Under the pieces are notes generated by a model. That model saw only the letters and a list, made by a program, of their open reading frames with translations, was not told the DNA's origin and made no database searches. From a virus, in IMG/VR virus record IMGVR_UViG_3300050821_006155, positions 1-27,873 of that record: a DNA stretch of 27,873 bases; one strand, given 5' to 3'. Of this stretch, positions 1 through 7,107 are shown in pieces. Both the position numbers and the translations under genes were made by a program. Position 1 is the first letter of the stretch, and every line of letters begins with the position of its first letter.

Positions 1-66
1 GACGTCGCACTCGACATAAACCCTTGCGCCGCCGACCACATCCTTGCCGTTCCTGTCCTGTGCCAT
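1..66 (-). CDS. Small head-tail region protein, N-terminal fragment
   Basis: Twenty-two codons are visible before the left edge cuts the gene (MAQDRNGKDVVGGARVYVEC...). The ATG at 66-64 follows a strong AGGAGG with about 10 nt spacing, so this is a real start just downstream of the head-tail connector gene. The pattern DRNGK-x-V-x-G-x-x-VYV resembles the first strand of small phage proteins with a KOW/SH3-like barrel, which often lie beside connector genes. That family link is a memory-based guess from a short stretch. The function is unknown and the 3' end lies outside the window. Confidence 0.6.
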   Translation of the reverse strand, partial: MAQDRNGKDVVGGARVYVECDV

Positions 67-91
67 ACGCTTGCTTCCTCCTGAAAAAGTT

Positions 92-769
92 TTAGACCAT
101 CGCGCGGCGCTCATACGAACAAATCGTTCGCTCGCAATCTTTGTCCATTTCCCAATCGCCGAAGCTGATAGTACCAGCGCCATGCGCCATGCTTTGAGAT
201 TTTTGGCCGAGCCATCCTGTGCGCTTGTAATTGAGCGCCACTACCTTCCGGGCGCACATCTCCAGATCGAAGGGCACTCCGGCATATCCGGCTGAGTAGA
301 CCACATTGACATTCTGGATTCCGCGAATGAAATATCGGCCAAGCATCCAGCCGCCGAATGTCGTGGTCGTGAAGCTTGGGGCATTCCCTCCGCCGTTGCC
401 GTTCCGGAGCGCGATGGCCTTCTTGTCGCCCGTGATGACATACCCCGTCTGGTTCCATGCCGCCGACAGTGGGATCACAACCCCATTGATGGTGAGCGTC
501 GTCACAGATTGGATCGGAGAGTTGCGTAGAAACATCTTGTCGCTGCCATTGCCGTCGTAATTTTCAGTGTAAGAAACCGGAGTCACAAAAGGCGAAGCGC
601 TCGGGATGCTGCCATCTTGCGGCCCGCGCCCGGTGCGCGTTAGCACCCATGAACTGAAGGCCGTGATGCAGTCCTGAATTTCCTGATCGTCACCAGCAGC
701 GGCGACGGTCGCCCACTTCTTCACTGCTGTCAAGGTCGTCAAATCAATCGGATTGGTTGGAGGAGGCAT
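92..769 (-). CDS. Head-tail connector protein (gp6-like adaptor)
   Basis: This 225-residue protein sits two genes after the major capsid gene, the usual place for the HK97 gp6-like adaptor that forms a ring under the portal and joins head to tail. The layout fits: an N-terminal helical part (residues 8-45, beginning IDLTTLTAVKKW), a central beta part where 'LRNSPIQSVTTLTINGV' matches the family's 'PI.SV..v.vdG' strand, then NVVYSAGYAGVPFDLEMCARKVVALNYKRT, corresponding to the 'V.Y.AGy..vP.dl..Av..lv...y' signature. The ATG at 769 overlaps the upstream gene by 26 nt and has GAGG 9 nt before it. The assignment rests on pattern and position, without a profile search. Confidence 0.8.
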   Translation of the reverse strand: MPPPTNPIDLTTLTAVKKWATVAAAGDDQEIQDCITAFSSWVLTRTGRGPQDGSIPSASPFVTPVSYTENYDGNGSDKMFLRNSPIQSVTTLTINGVVIPLSAAWNQTGYVITGDKKAIALRNGNGGGNAPSFTTTTFGGWMLGRYFIRGIQNVNVVYSAGYAGVPFDLEMCARKVVALNYKRTGWLGQKSQSMAHGAGTISFGDWEMDKDCERTICSYERRAMV

Positions 770-1049
770 CCTTCACGACCTCAATTCTTTCTGTGCGGCA
801 AACTCTTTCGGGCTGGGAGAGTGCGAGGGACAGCGCCATGCTCTTTGCGGTAGCGAAGTTCACGATCTTGAAGCCGACCGTCTTCCTCATGCTTCCAGCC
901 GTAGCTTCTATTCCGTAGTCAGTTGAAGCGCGCCGCCGAATTGAATCGTCAATGACCCACGCCGTCCAGCCGTTCGGCAGCGTTGCCCACCAGAACCAGC
1001 AGCCATCCGGGATACAAACGCGGTTCCACTCGACCTTCATTGGCTCCAT
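744..1049 (-). CDS. Hypothetical protein between decoration-like and connector genes
   Basis: The product is about 101 residues and I do not recognise it. It is rich in tryptophan near the N-terminus (CWFWWATLPNGWTAWVIDDS), followed by basic and amphipathic sequence. It may be a small structural or head-completion protein given its place between capsid-associated genes. The start is uncertain: the ATG at 1049 lacks a clear Shine-Dalgarno sequence, and the in-frame ATG at 1040 has GGAG only 3 nt upstream. Its 3' end overlaps the connector gene by 26 nt, suggesting translational coupling. A strong hairpin (1061-1086) lies just upstream of the start. Confidence 0.6.
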   Translation of the reverse strand: MEPMKVEWNRVCIPDGCWFWWATLPNGWTAWVIDDSIRRRASTDYGIEATAGSMRKTVGFKIVNFATAKSMALSLALSQPERVCRTERIEVVKDASSNQSD

Positions 1050-1060
1050 TCAAAGACATG

Positions 1061-1086
1061 GGCGAGCGCGGCTTCCCGCGCTCGCC
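1061..1086 (-). other. Intercistronic GC-rich hairpin
   Basis: A perfect 11-bp inverted repeat, GGCGAGCGCGG paired with CCGCGCTCGCC, encloses a 4-nt loop. It lies between the stop of the 1094-1537 gene and the start of the 744-1049 gene. There is no uridine run after it on the minus strand, so a classical intrinsic terminator is not supported. An mRNA-stabilising or processing hairpin that tunes expression downstream of the capsid genes is equally possible. Confidence 0.7.
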
Positions 1087-1093
1087 GCCCGGA

Positions 1094-1537
1094 TTAGCTG
1101 AGCGTGAAGCCCGTGTTGGTCTGAGCGTACCAGACGCCGTTATAAGCACGGAGCGTGATCTGGTTCGCAAGCGCAGCGCCGTCCGTTGCGATGTGCTTGT
1201 TGCCGTTGATGCCGTTCGCCGCCGTGGTGATCGTGTTGGCCTGAGTGTTGATGTCGATACAGGTCAGCGCGACTCCATCCTGGCCTCCGGCGCTCGGTGG
1301 CCCAGCAATCGGCTGCGCCAGCGTTGCAAGCACAGCACCCGCCGCCGAAAAGATCGCGACGCCGCCTTGTGGCTTGATGACAGCCGCGCCCGTGGTGGCA
1401 AAGACTTGAACGGGCGGGACGTCAACCCCGCTAATCTTTGCCGGAGACGATCCCGAAGCCTGTCCAGCAAAAATCACGGCTTCGAGATTGCCGATTCTGG
1501 TGTAGAGATCAACTTCCGAATTTACGCCTACCGCCAT
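1094..1537 (-). CDS. Putative capsid decoration or head-fibre-like protein
   Basis: The 147-residue product is rich in Ala, Gly, Thr and Val with low charge, as in beta-structured virion proteins. It lies directly after the major capsid gene, where decoration or head-stabilising proteins are often encoded. The N-terminus (VNSEVDLYTRIGNLEAVIFAG) could be a short helix. The C-terminus 'ALANQITLRAYNGVWYAQ' resembles surface-exposed beta repeats of head fibres. The ATG at 1537 is preceded by GAGGAGGG at suitable spacing. Decoration is inferred from position and composition only. Confidence 0.6.
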   Translation of the reverse strand: MAVGVNSEVDLYTRIGNLEAVIFAGQASGSSPAKISGVDVPPVQVFATTGAAVIKPQGGVAIFSAAGAVLATLAQPIAGPPSAGGQDGVALTCIDINTQANTITTAANGINGNKHIATDGAALANQITLRAYNGVWYAQTNTGFTLS

Positions 1538-1568
1538 GGGAATCCCTCCTCACGAAATTTTGAGAACC

Positions 1569-1597
1569 CGCTGGCTCCCTCGGAGAAGAAGCCAGCG
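1569..1597 (-). other. Intercistronic hairpin after capsid gene
   Basis: CGCTGGCT and AGCCAGCG form a perfect 8-bp stem, extendable to about 13 bp with G-U pairs. The hairpin lies 15 nt downstream of the capsid stop codon on the minus strand. No clear U-tract follows, so it may stabilise the abundant capsid transcript or partially terminate it. Confidence 0.65.
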
Positions 1598-1611
1598 CTG
1601 GAGCCTTTGTC

Positions 1612-3162
1612 TTAGCCGTTGCCCACGCCCGTCAGAATTCCGATTCCGAACGGGATGTAGTGCTGCAACGTGAGGAAGCAATAGGTGCCAACCTCATGCT
1701 GCAACGTGCGGTAGGGCCACTTGATGCTGAAGTGATCCTCCAGCGTGATAATGCGGCGCACAGCCGGGATGGCATCGCCCGCCGCTGGGTACGGATTGTT
1801 GATGAGGTCGAAGTAGATGACGCCGTTCGGCAGCCATGGGTGCGTAAGGACATCCATGACCTTCGCCTGGCCGGGTCCGTACTTCGAGCGGTAGGCAATC
1901 GGGAAGGTGCCGCCCGTAAGAGCGCCCTTCTCGTCGCGCTCAAAGAGCAAGCGCGTCACGGCGTTGGATACGCCCGTGCCCGTGATCTTCTTGGCCACCG
2001 CGTCGATCAGCGTTCCGCCGAGATAGATGCGATCAGGCGTCAACTTGTACTGGCTCCAGAGGAAGTCGAGAAGCGTCTCGAACTCCGCGATGGTGCCATC
2101 GCCGTTCGCGGTCAGGTTGGCTCCGCCCAAGTCCTTCACGTAGGAGTTAGCCGGAGAAGCGCTGGCGTAGTTGAAGCCCCACGTCATGAGGCCATCGAAG
2201 TCAAGCGCATTGGCCGAGTTGTCGGTCAACAGGCTTCCTCCGCCAACCGCCACGGCGTTCGCCGCCTGATTGCTGGCGGAAGGCAGCGCCAAGATCGTGA
2301 CGCTTGGAACCGACGTCACCTGAGAGAAGAACGCGTTCGACGTCTTCGGCGCGCTCGCATCCGTCGAGTCGACGAACCATGCGTAGCCCACGGCTCCCGT
2401 CATTGCGGTAACGGTTCCGGAGACGGCCAGCGTCGCGCCAGCCGTCGTCACAACATTGGAGGCCGCCGAGACGATGGCGGTTCCGCCGTTGATCGTGTCC
2501 GTCGAGCCATTGGAGTTCTGGCGCACCCAAGGAAGCTGGACGCCAGTCGACCCGGCGAGAAAGACGCCCCATGGAGTCAGCGCCACGCAGAAGAGCGAGA
2601 CGTTGGTTCCGCCCGTGATGGTGCCTCCCGTTACCAGCGCGGCCACAGGAGTGTTTGTGGTGCCAAGCTGGTAGCCGTTTCCAGCCGAGCCGGAGTTGCC
2701 GTAGAGAATCTGGCGTTCTTCGTCGTTCAGAAGCGCGTTGAGCAGGGCCACCTGAGTCATATTCAGGTTATCCTCGAAGCCCAGCCCGGTCTTCTGAGCT
2801 TGGAAGGTCACTTGGCCGTCCTTGCCGATGAACTTGTAGGCCGCGAAGTAATCCTTCTCGCGCAGCGCCATGAACGCGTTGCGGTTGCCTTCCGAGATCG
2901 CCGGGTAGCCAGGCTGGCCGTTGACAGCAACGTCAATGCCCGTGATGGCTTTCCAGTTCACTCCCGTGCCGCCCACCTGATTGCCGAAGAGGGCTGCGTT
3001 GACGCGGCTAATGGAGGCAAGCAACGGATAGAAGACCGGATAAATGGCCTTCGCTTGCTCTTCCAGATAGTAGAAATTTAACCCCGTGCCCGTGGTGATG
3101 CCTTGCGTCGTCGCATCCTTGCGGAGTGTCTTCACGAGGTCCATCATTTGCTGAGCGTTCAT
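1612..3162 (-). CDS. Major capsid protein, HK97-fold-like
   Basis: This 516-residue protein is the probable shell subunit. It follows the protease/scaffold gene, has no membrane segment, and contains features typical of large HK97-like capsid proteins: an N-terminal arm, 'NLNMTQVALLNALLNDEERQILYGNS' (residues 132-157, the spine-helix and 'E...i.yG' region), and a C-terminal 'FDLINNPYPAAGDAIPAVRRII...EVGTYCFLTLQHYIPFGIGILTGV' P-domain-like segment. Residues about 168-310 are a Thr/Ser/Gly/Val-rich stretch containing GYAWFVDST that looks like an inserted Ig- or fibronectin-like beta domain, which would explain the length. The ATG at 3162 has AAGGAG 7 nt upstream. Confidence 0.85.
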   Translation of the reverse strand: MNAQQMMDLVKTLRKDATTQGITTGTGLNFYYLEEQAKAIYPVFYPLLASISRVNAALFGNQVGGTGVNWKAITGIDVAVNGQPGYPAISEGNRNAFMALREKDYFAAYKFIGKDGQVTFQAQKTGLGFEDNLNMTQVALLNALLNDEERQILYGNSGSAGNGYQLGTTNTPVAALVTGGTITGGTNVSLFCVALTPWGVFLAGSTGVQLPWVRQNSNGSTDTINGGTAIVSAASNVVTTAGATLAVSGTVTAMTGAVGYAWFVDSTDASAPKTSNAFFSQVTSVPSVTILALPSASNQAANAVAVGGGSLLTDNSANALDFDGLMTWGFNYASASPANSYVKDLGGANLTANGDGTIAEFETLLDFLWSQYKLTPDRIYLGGTLIDAVAKKITGTGVSNAVTRLLFERDEKGALTGGTFPIAYRSKYGPGQAKVMDVLTHPWLPNGVIYFDLINNPYPAAGDAIPAVRRIITLEDHFSIKWPYRTLQHEVGTYCFLTLQHYIPFGIGILTGVGNG

Positions 3163-3183
3163 AATTTGGCTCCTTGTGAGGGC

Positions 3184-3205
3184 GAGCCGCCGATTAGGAC
3201 GGCTC
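3184..3205 (-). other. Hairpin between protease/scaffold and capsid genes
   Basis: GAGCCG and CGGCTC, extended by a G-U and a C-G pair, form an approximately 8-bp stem with a six-base loop. It sits between the TAG of the protease/scaffold gene and the capsid ribosome binding site. No U-tract is present. It could help set the high capsid-to-scaffold ratio at the RNA level. Confidence 0.5.
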
Positions 3206-3245
3206 CCCGATTTCTTTCCTCTCGCGCGTGCTCAGGATGCGAGTT

Positions 3246-3959
3246 CTAGCGGGTGATTCTCTGCGCCAACGTATTCGGCACTCCATTCGGACTTGCTTTA
3301 ATCGTGCGGGCCAGCTTCAAGAGCGCCGACTGGTCTCCGCCCAATGCTGCTGCCGCAAGTGCTTTGTCGGCCACAACAGGAGTCGCTGGTGGCCCTCCGC
3401 CAAGGTTCGCGGTATCGTTATCCTTCTTGACGGGCACCGTCTGGTGCACCTTGACTGCCGGAACAGCATCGCGGTCGCCGACGCCAGGCTGGGCCTCTGG
3501 CGCTGCGCCATCGGCGATAGAGAAGACCGTCTTCAGGATGCCCGTTGTGTTCTCATCCATCTGGGCCGTAAGTTCGGTCTTCATCTTCTCGACCTTCTCG
3601 TCAAGAAGCTTGCCGATTTCTTCCAGCGTCGCGGCTTTGGCAGCCGAATGCGCTCCGGTTCCAGAATTGTCAACCGTGATCCCGGAATCTGTTGGGCCTC
3701 CGCCAGAAGCGGTGTCGCTTCCCGTGATGCCAGCGATGGCTTTCGAGAGACCCTCGTGGTGCGCCTTCTCGACGGCCACCATCGAATCGTGGTGGGCCTT
3801 GTGAAGAGCGGAGTGCTCGGGCGCGACCTTGTTCATCAGGTCGTGGTGGGCCTTGTGCATTGCGACGCGTGTGTCATGATGCGACTTCGCCATCGCCTTG
3901 CACGCTTCCATCGCGCTCTTGAAAAGTTCAGCGGCTTTCTTCAGTTCATTTGCATCCAT
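3246..3959 (-). CDS. Nested scaffold protein from internal start
   Basis: An in-frame ATG at 3959 is preceded by AAGGAGG (3968-3974) with 8 nt spacing, one of the best Shine-Dalgarno sequences in the window, although it lies deep inside the protease gene. Initiation here would give a 237-residue protein beginning MDANELKKAAELFKSAMEAC. It would contain only the His-rich repeats, the Gly-rich linker, the predicted coiled coil and the C-terminal tail. Nested scaffolds inside protease genes are established in other phages, for example lambda C/Nu3. Production here is inferred from the ribosome binding site and domain boundary, and is not shown by sequence alone. Confidence 0.6.
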   Translation of the reverse strand: MDANELKKAAELFKSAMEACKAMAKSHHDTRVAMHKAHHDLMNKVAPEHSALHKAHHDSMVAVEKAHHEGLSKAIAGITGSDTASGGGPTDSGITVDNSGTGAHSAAKAATLEEIGKLLDEKVEKMKTELTAQMDENTTGILKTVFSIADGAAPEAQPGVGDRDAVPAVKVHQTVPVKKDNDTANLGGGPPATPVVADKALAAAALGGDQSALLKLARTIKASPNGVPNTLAQRITR

Positions 3960-5852
3960 TGCCTTTTCCTCCTTGCCGCTGAGCGCGGCGACAATTTCAC
4001 TCGTCTCCTCCTCAACCAGCGCGACATAGCACTGAACGAGGTCTTCGATCACTTGCTTCAAGTCCAAGGGCACCGTGCTCGAATCGCCTTCGATCTCGCG
4101 CTCCCACGCCAGGCAGTCGTAGACAAACGACAGGGTGGAAAGCACGTCGGTAAGGTCGTGGACATCCCAGAGGCTCTTCTGAAGCTTCTCGACCTTCGCG
4201 GCGTCGTTGCCCGCTTGGCCCGAGAGAATGACCTGAGACCTCCACATGCTCTGCGCCTGTTCCGGATTCGCCAGAGAGAAAGCGTAGAGTTTGAAAATCT
4301 TGGTGGCCTCTTCCGAGACCTCGACGCCGAACTTCTTCGCCGCCGCGACGATTTTCCCCTTGACTTTCTTCTTCTCGCCATCGGGAATGCCTTGCGTCTG
4401 GCCGAAGCGCGCGAGCGCGTTTTGGGCGTGAGCCTTGTCGTGAATCGGAAGCTTCCACGTCGAAGTGTCTTCAGGGTCGCCGACATAGGCGAAGTCGGAA
4501 GCGTGAAGGTCTTTGCCGCCCTTGCGCTTCGTCTTAGCTTCCTTCTGAACTTCGAGGATTCGAGGAGGAGCCGCAACGACTCCGGCTTTGATGAGCGCTT
4601 GGACCGTGGCTTCCGCCACTTCCTCGGCGACGCTCTTCGCGACCGGAGCCACATGGTAGTGGCTCTCGCCAATCACCAGCGTCGATTCTTCCGGGCCGCA
4701 CTTCTGGTAGGCGACGCCATTGATGACGGGCGCGTCGAGATTCGTGATATCCATGTTCACCGCGCTCTTCTTCGCCAGAGGCGGCGCAATGACGGCCTTC
4801 ACAAGCTCGATGCTTCCGTTGGCCTTGGTGAGCGGGAAGCTTGTTCCCTTCATGGATTCGATCAGCGCCTCGGGCCAGCATGGAGAATCAACCGCAGAAA
4901 CTTCGCCGGGATTCGCGGTGTAGCGCACGCATCCCTTGAAAACCGGATCGGGCTTCTTCTCTCCGACGTAATCGCCGCCCTGGCTGAAGCCGATGTAGAT
5001 ACCTTTCTTGTACTTCATAATCGCGGTGGGATCGTAAACCTGAAATCCCATCCGGATCGTCTTCGCCGGGTCGTCGAAGTCCAGCTTAACGCCCTTGCCG
5101 ATTGCGTCGAGAGTGTGCATCGAGCGATGCGGCATTAACGATGGCTCCATGCCGGGAATGCTGGTCGCCTTCAATTGCCACTCCGCCTTGGCCTTATAGA
5201 AAGGCTTCGTCGTCGCGTAGTCACAAACTTCTTTTTCGAGGTCCGGCGTCTCGCCCGTGATCTTGCCGTAGACATAGAGTGAGCCGTCCGGCTGCTCTTC
5301 CATCTTTTCCAGCGGAATGAATTTGTGGAAACTCTTTTGCATGGCGGACCCTCCAACCTTTCCGAGTGGAACGTGGAACTGTGCCTCCCCCGCCGTGCTC
5401 AGCGTCACCGCCGAGACCTTGAACATCTTCTCGAACGGTTGGCCGTCGTACTTTGAGGCCGCATCCGCTTTCACATAAGCGAGCGTCAGATGCGGCGAGT
5501 AACTGAAATCATCTTCCTTCGCGCCCATCGCTTTGTGAATATCGTCATGAAGCGGCTTCAGGTCGGTATTCACTTTCAGCACGACCGGAGCCGCGCCGTC
5601 ACTCTGTTCGCTCGGCGGAAAGACCGAGACGTTTCCAACCTCAACATCGAACGGCTGGTAGTTCGCGACCGCATTCTCCAAAGTCAGCGGCTCTTCCTTC
5701 ACGCCGTACTTGAGCGTGATGTGCGGCTGATCCTCGCGCCCCTTGCCAGCCAAATCTTCGTCGGAGATGAGCGCCTTTCCAAAAGCGATAATGTCGGCGG
5801 CCACTTCGGTCGGAACATTGATTTGCGTGCTCGCAAATTTCGCTTTGTCCAT
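3246..5852 (-). CDS. Composite 2H phosphoesterase / prohead protease / scaffold protein
   Basis: The 868-residue product is modular. Residues 1-165 contain two H-x-T-L motifs, HITL (44-47) and HLTL (121-124), the signature of 2H phosphoesterases (LigT/2'-5' RNA ligase superfamily). Residues 172-345 resemble XkdF-type prohead proteases, with 'LMPHRSMH' (candidate catalytic His, 242-246), a beta core, and 'NPGEVSAVDSPCWPEA' matching the family's 'EiSlVD.Pa.p.A'. Residues 447-512 contain DFAYVGDP...WKLPIHDKAHAQNALARF, a DUF6582-like module. Residues 657-706 are His-rich 11-residue repeats, followed by a Gly-rich linker and a coiled coil (about 735-790), as in scaffolds. The ATG at 5852 is chosen over an upstream TTG; it has no strong Shine-Dalgarno, only GCGGAA from the palindrome just upstream. 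Two better ribosome binding sites lie inside the gene (see separate entries). Confidence 0.85.
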   Translation of the reverse strand: MDKAKFASTQINVPTEVAADIIAFGKALISDEDLAGKGREDQPHITLKYGVKEEPLTLENAVANYQPFDVEVGNVSVFPPSEQSDGAAPVVLKVNTDLKPLHDDIHKAMGAKEDDFSYSPHLTLAYVKADAASKYDGQPFEKMFKVSAVTLSTAGEAQFHVPLGKVGGSAMQKSFHKFIPLEKMEEQPDGSLYVYGKITGETPDLEKEVCDYATTKPFYKAKAEWQLKATSIPGMEPSLMPHRSMHTLDAIGKGVKLDFDDPAKTIRMGFQVYDPTAIMKYKKGIYIGFSQGGDYVGEKKPDPVFKGCVRYTANPGEVSAVDSPCWPEALIESMKGTSFPLTKANGSIELVKAVIAPPLAKKSAVNMDITNLDAPVINGVAYQKCGPEESTLVIGESHYHVAPVAKSVAEEVAEATVQALIKAGVVAAPPRILEVQKEAKTKRKGGKDLHASDFAYVGDPEDTSTWKLPIHDKAHAQNALARFGQTQGIPDGEKKKVKGKIVAAAKKFGVEVSEEATKIFKLYAFSLANPEQAQSMWRSQVILSGQAGNDAAKVEKLQKSLWDVHDLTDVLSTLSFVYDCLAWEREIEGDSSTVPLDLKQVIEDLVQCYVALVEEETSEIVAALSGKEEKAMDANELKKAAELFKSAMEACKAMAKSHHDTRVAMHKAHHDLMNKVAPEHSALHKAHHDSMVAVEKAHHEGLSKAIAGITGSDTASGGGPTDSGITVDNSGTGAHSAAKAATLEEIGKLLDEKVEKMKTELTAQMDENTTGILKTVFSIADGAAPEAQPGVGDRDAVPAVKVHQTVPVKKDNDTANLGGGPPATPVVADKALAAAALGGDQSALLKLARTIKASPNGVPNTLAQRITR
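5340..5354 (-). promoter_or_regulatory. Internal ribosome binding site before protease domain
   Basis: GGAGG at 5350-5354 is followed after 7 nt by an in-frame ATG at 5342-5340 (codon 171 of the 868-codon gene). The codon falls exactly at the boundary between the 2H-phosphoesterase domain and the protease domain, and would yield a 698-residue product starting MQKSFHKFIPLEKM. It may be a relic of two once-separate genes or an active secondary start. Confidence 0.55.
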
Positions 5853-5862
5853 AGCGCACAAA

Positions 5863-5877
5863 TTCCGCTAAGCGGAA
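5863..5877. repeat. Dispersed palindrome copy 1, TTCCGCTAAGCGGAA
   Basis: This is a perfect 7-bp inverted repeat around one central base. Its centre contains the TAG stop codon of the 5868-6461 gene, and it ends 10 nt before the ATG of the protease/scaffold gene. As RNA it could form a 6-bp stem with a 3-nt loop. As DNA it could bind a dimeric regulator. Confidence 0.9.
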
Positions 5878-6461
5878 AGTGTCTCCTCAGTGATTCGAAC
5901 CTTGCTGCCGCAGTCCGGGCAACGCAAACCGACGCCGTCCTTGTGCCACTGGCCTCCGCAATGCTCTGTGCTTTCTTTCTCAGCTTCCGGCTCCGGCGCG
6001 GGCGGCTCTGGCGTTTCCGTCACAAGCACCGGGCCGTTTTCTCCCGCTGGCCGCGCGTAGCGATCCATCAGCGCGGCGATTTCACTCTTCACTTCCGGGG
6101 GAAGCATCTGGAGAATCGGCGTTTCCAGAATCAGCGCCATCGCTGAACCGGGAGCGACGGGCTTGGGAGGCTCGAAGAATGGAACGCCATTCGGCGAGTA
6201 AGCTTGGAGCTTCAAGGTTTTCAGGGGAGCGATGACAGTCTGAAGCACCTTCCATCCGCTGTTCGGATCGCCTGGCTGACCGTAGCACTCAGCCGCGAGA
6301 TCGGCGGGGATGAAAACTTTACCGCCATGCTTCAGCCTCAGCACGCACGCGAAGATAGCGGCGAGTTGGTGCATCACGTCATTCTGTTCGGCGATGGAGG
6401 CGGCCAGTGCCATCTCTGTCGCCTGGCCGTTGCCATTTTTCATCGGGATCACGCGGCCCAT
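5868..6461 (-). CDS. Unknown protein with C-terminal zinc ribbon
   Basis: I do not recognise the first 140 residues, which are mostly helical and include a hydrophobic stretch (SAMALILETPILQMLPPEV). A Pro/Glu-rich linker (ETPEPPAPEPEAEKE) leads to a C-terminal zinc-ribbon-like unit HCGGQWHKDGVGLRCPDCG, with ligand candidates H/C...CxxC. The start is uncertain. The frame stays open to a TTG at 6554 that has no Shine-Dalgarno, so the ATG at 6461 with a weak AAGG is preferred (197 aa). The stop codon lies inside the repeated palindrome. The position between portal and protease genes suggests a role in head assembly, but no function can be assigned. Confidence 0.65.
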   Translation of the reverse strand: MGRVIPMKNGNGQATEMALAASIAEQNDVMHQLAAIFACVLRLKHGGKVFIPADLAAECYGQPGDPNSGWKVLQTVIAPLKTLKLQAYSPNGVPFFEPPKPVAPGSAMALILETPILQMLPPEVKSEIAALMDRYARPAGENGPVLVTETPEPPAPEPEAEKESTEHCGGQWHKDGVGLRCPDCGSKVRITEETLSA

Positions 6462-6575
6462 TTGCCGGAACCTTTTTTCGTTCTGGAAAGCCTCGCGCAC
6501 CGAAGGAGGACTTTCATCGTGCTCTCGGGCGAACCGAGAAAGTGCGCGTGCCAATCAAGGAGTTAAATCAATCGA

Positions 6576-6584
6576 ATAATACCA
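6576..6584 (-). promoter_or_regulatory. Possible extended -10 promoter
   Basis: On the minus strand TGG-TATTAT matches an extended -10 element (TGn followed by a 5-of-6 match to TATAAT). It lies in a short AT-rich gap after the 6613-7095 gene. No good -35 is visible. If active it would drive the protease and capsid block separately from the portal. Confidence 0.25.
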
Positions 6585-6612
6585 GCGAACAGCCGCAAGG
6601 GAATAACTTTTT

Positions 6613-7095
6613 TTAATCGGCAGCCTTCGCCGCCCCGGAAACACTGGAATTCATCCGCTCGGCCCCGGCTTTTGCCAGTTGAAGCCGGAGCGTAATCGGA
6701 AGCCGAGGCCAGAAGTCGTCGAGGAGTGCGAGGCGAACGGTGCTCGGGATCAATCCCCAAACGGCGTTGATGAAAGCCGGGTCCACAGAAATCTCGGCGG
6801 TGCTGGGTTGCGCCGGGCGCGGCTCCAATGGGTGATGATGAGTCACAACAGAGCGATCCTTCACACGCTTTGCGGCTACGGGCATCCCGAGAACCTTCTT
6901 GCAATCCCGACAGAATCCTCTCGTGTCGAGTTGATGGCGCACTCCGCCGCACTTAGCGCACACTCTCTTCCTGAGTTGGATCAGATCGCCTTCGATCCGG
7001 ATGTGCTCGAAGAGGCTGTTGGATGGCTCGCCGAAATCCTCGATGAACGGATACTTCGCCTTTAGCGCGTCGTTCGCTTGCCTATCAGCTAACAT
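6613..7095 (-). CDS. Zinc-finger-containing hypothetical protein
   Basis: The 160-residue product carries one clear treble-clef or ribbon-like motif, CAKCGG (residues 46-51) followed by FCRDCKK about 17 residues on: CxxC-x13-CxxC. The rest is a mixed helical sequence ending in basic and Ala-rich residues. It is encoded between the portal-MuF and protease genes, which is consistent with a virion-assembly accessory protein. The ATG at 7095 has GAGGAG 5 nt upstream. I do not recognise a named family. Confidence 0.7.
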   Translation of the reverse strand: MLADRQANDALKAKYPFIEDFGEPSNSLFEHIRIEGDLIQLRKRVCAKCGGVRHQLDTRGFCRDCKKVLGMPVAAKRVKDRSVVTHHHPLEPRPAQPSTAEISVDPAFINAVWGLIPSTVRLALLDDFWPRLPITLRLQLAKAGAERMNSSVSGAAKAAD

Positions 7096-7107
7096 GGTGC
7101 TCCTCTC

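Noticed and set aside
3800-3900. Repeated GTGGGCCTTGTG-like DNA units suggestive of a repeat array
   Set aside because: They are explained as coding repeats for KAHHD units; there are no spacers of constant length as in CRISPR.
3228-5138. Long plus-strand open frame opposite the protease/scaffold gene
   Set aside because: It is a codon-bias shadow: Arg/Leu-rich, no motifs, no ribosome site, and fully antisense to a gene with recognisable domains. The same applies to 1660-3081, 8089-9234, 19982-21313 and 983-1615.
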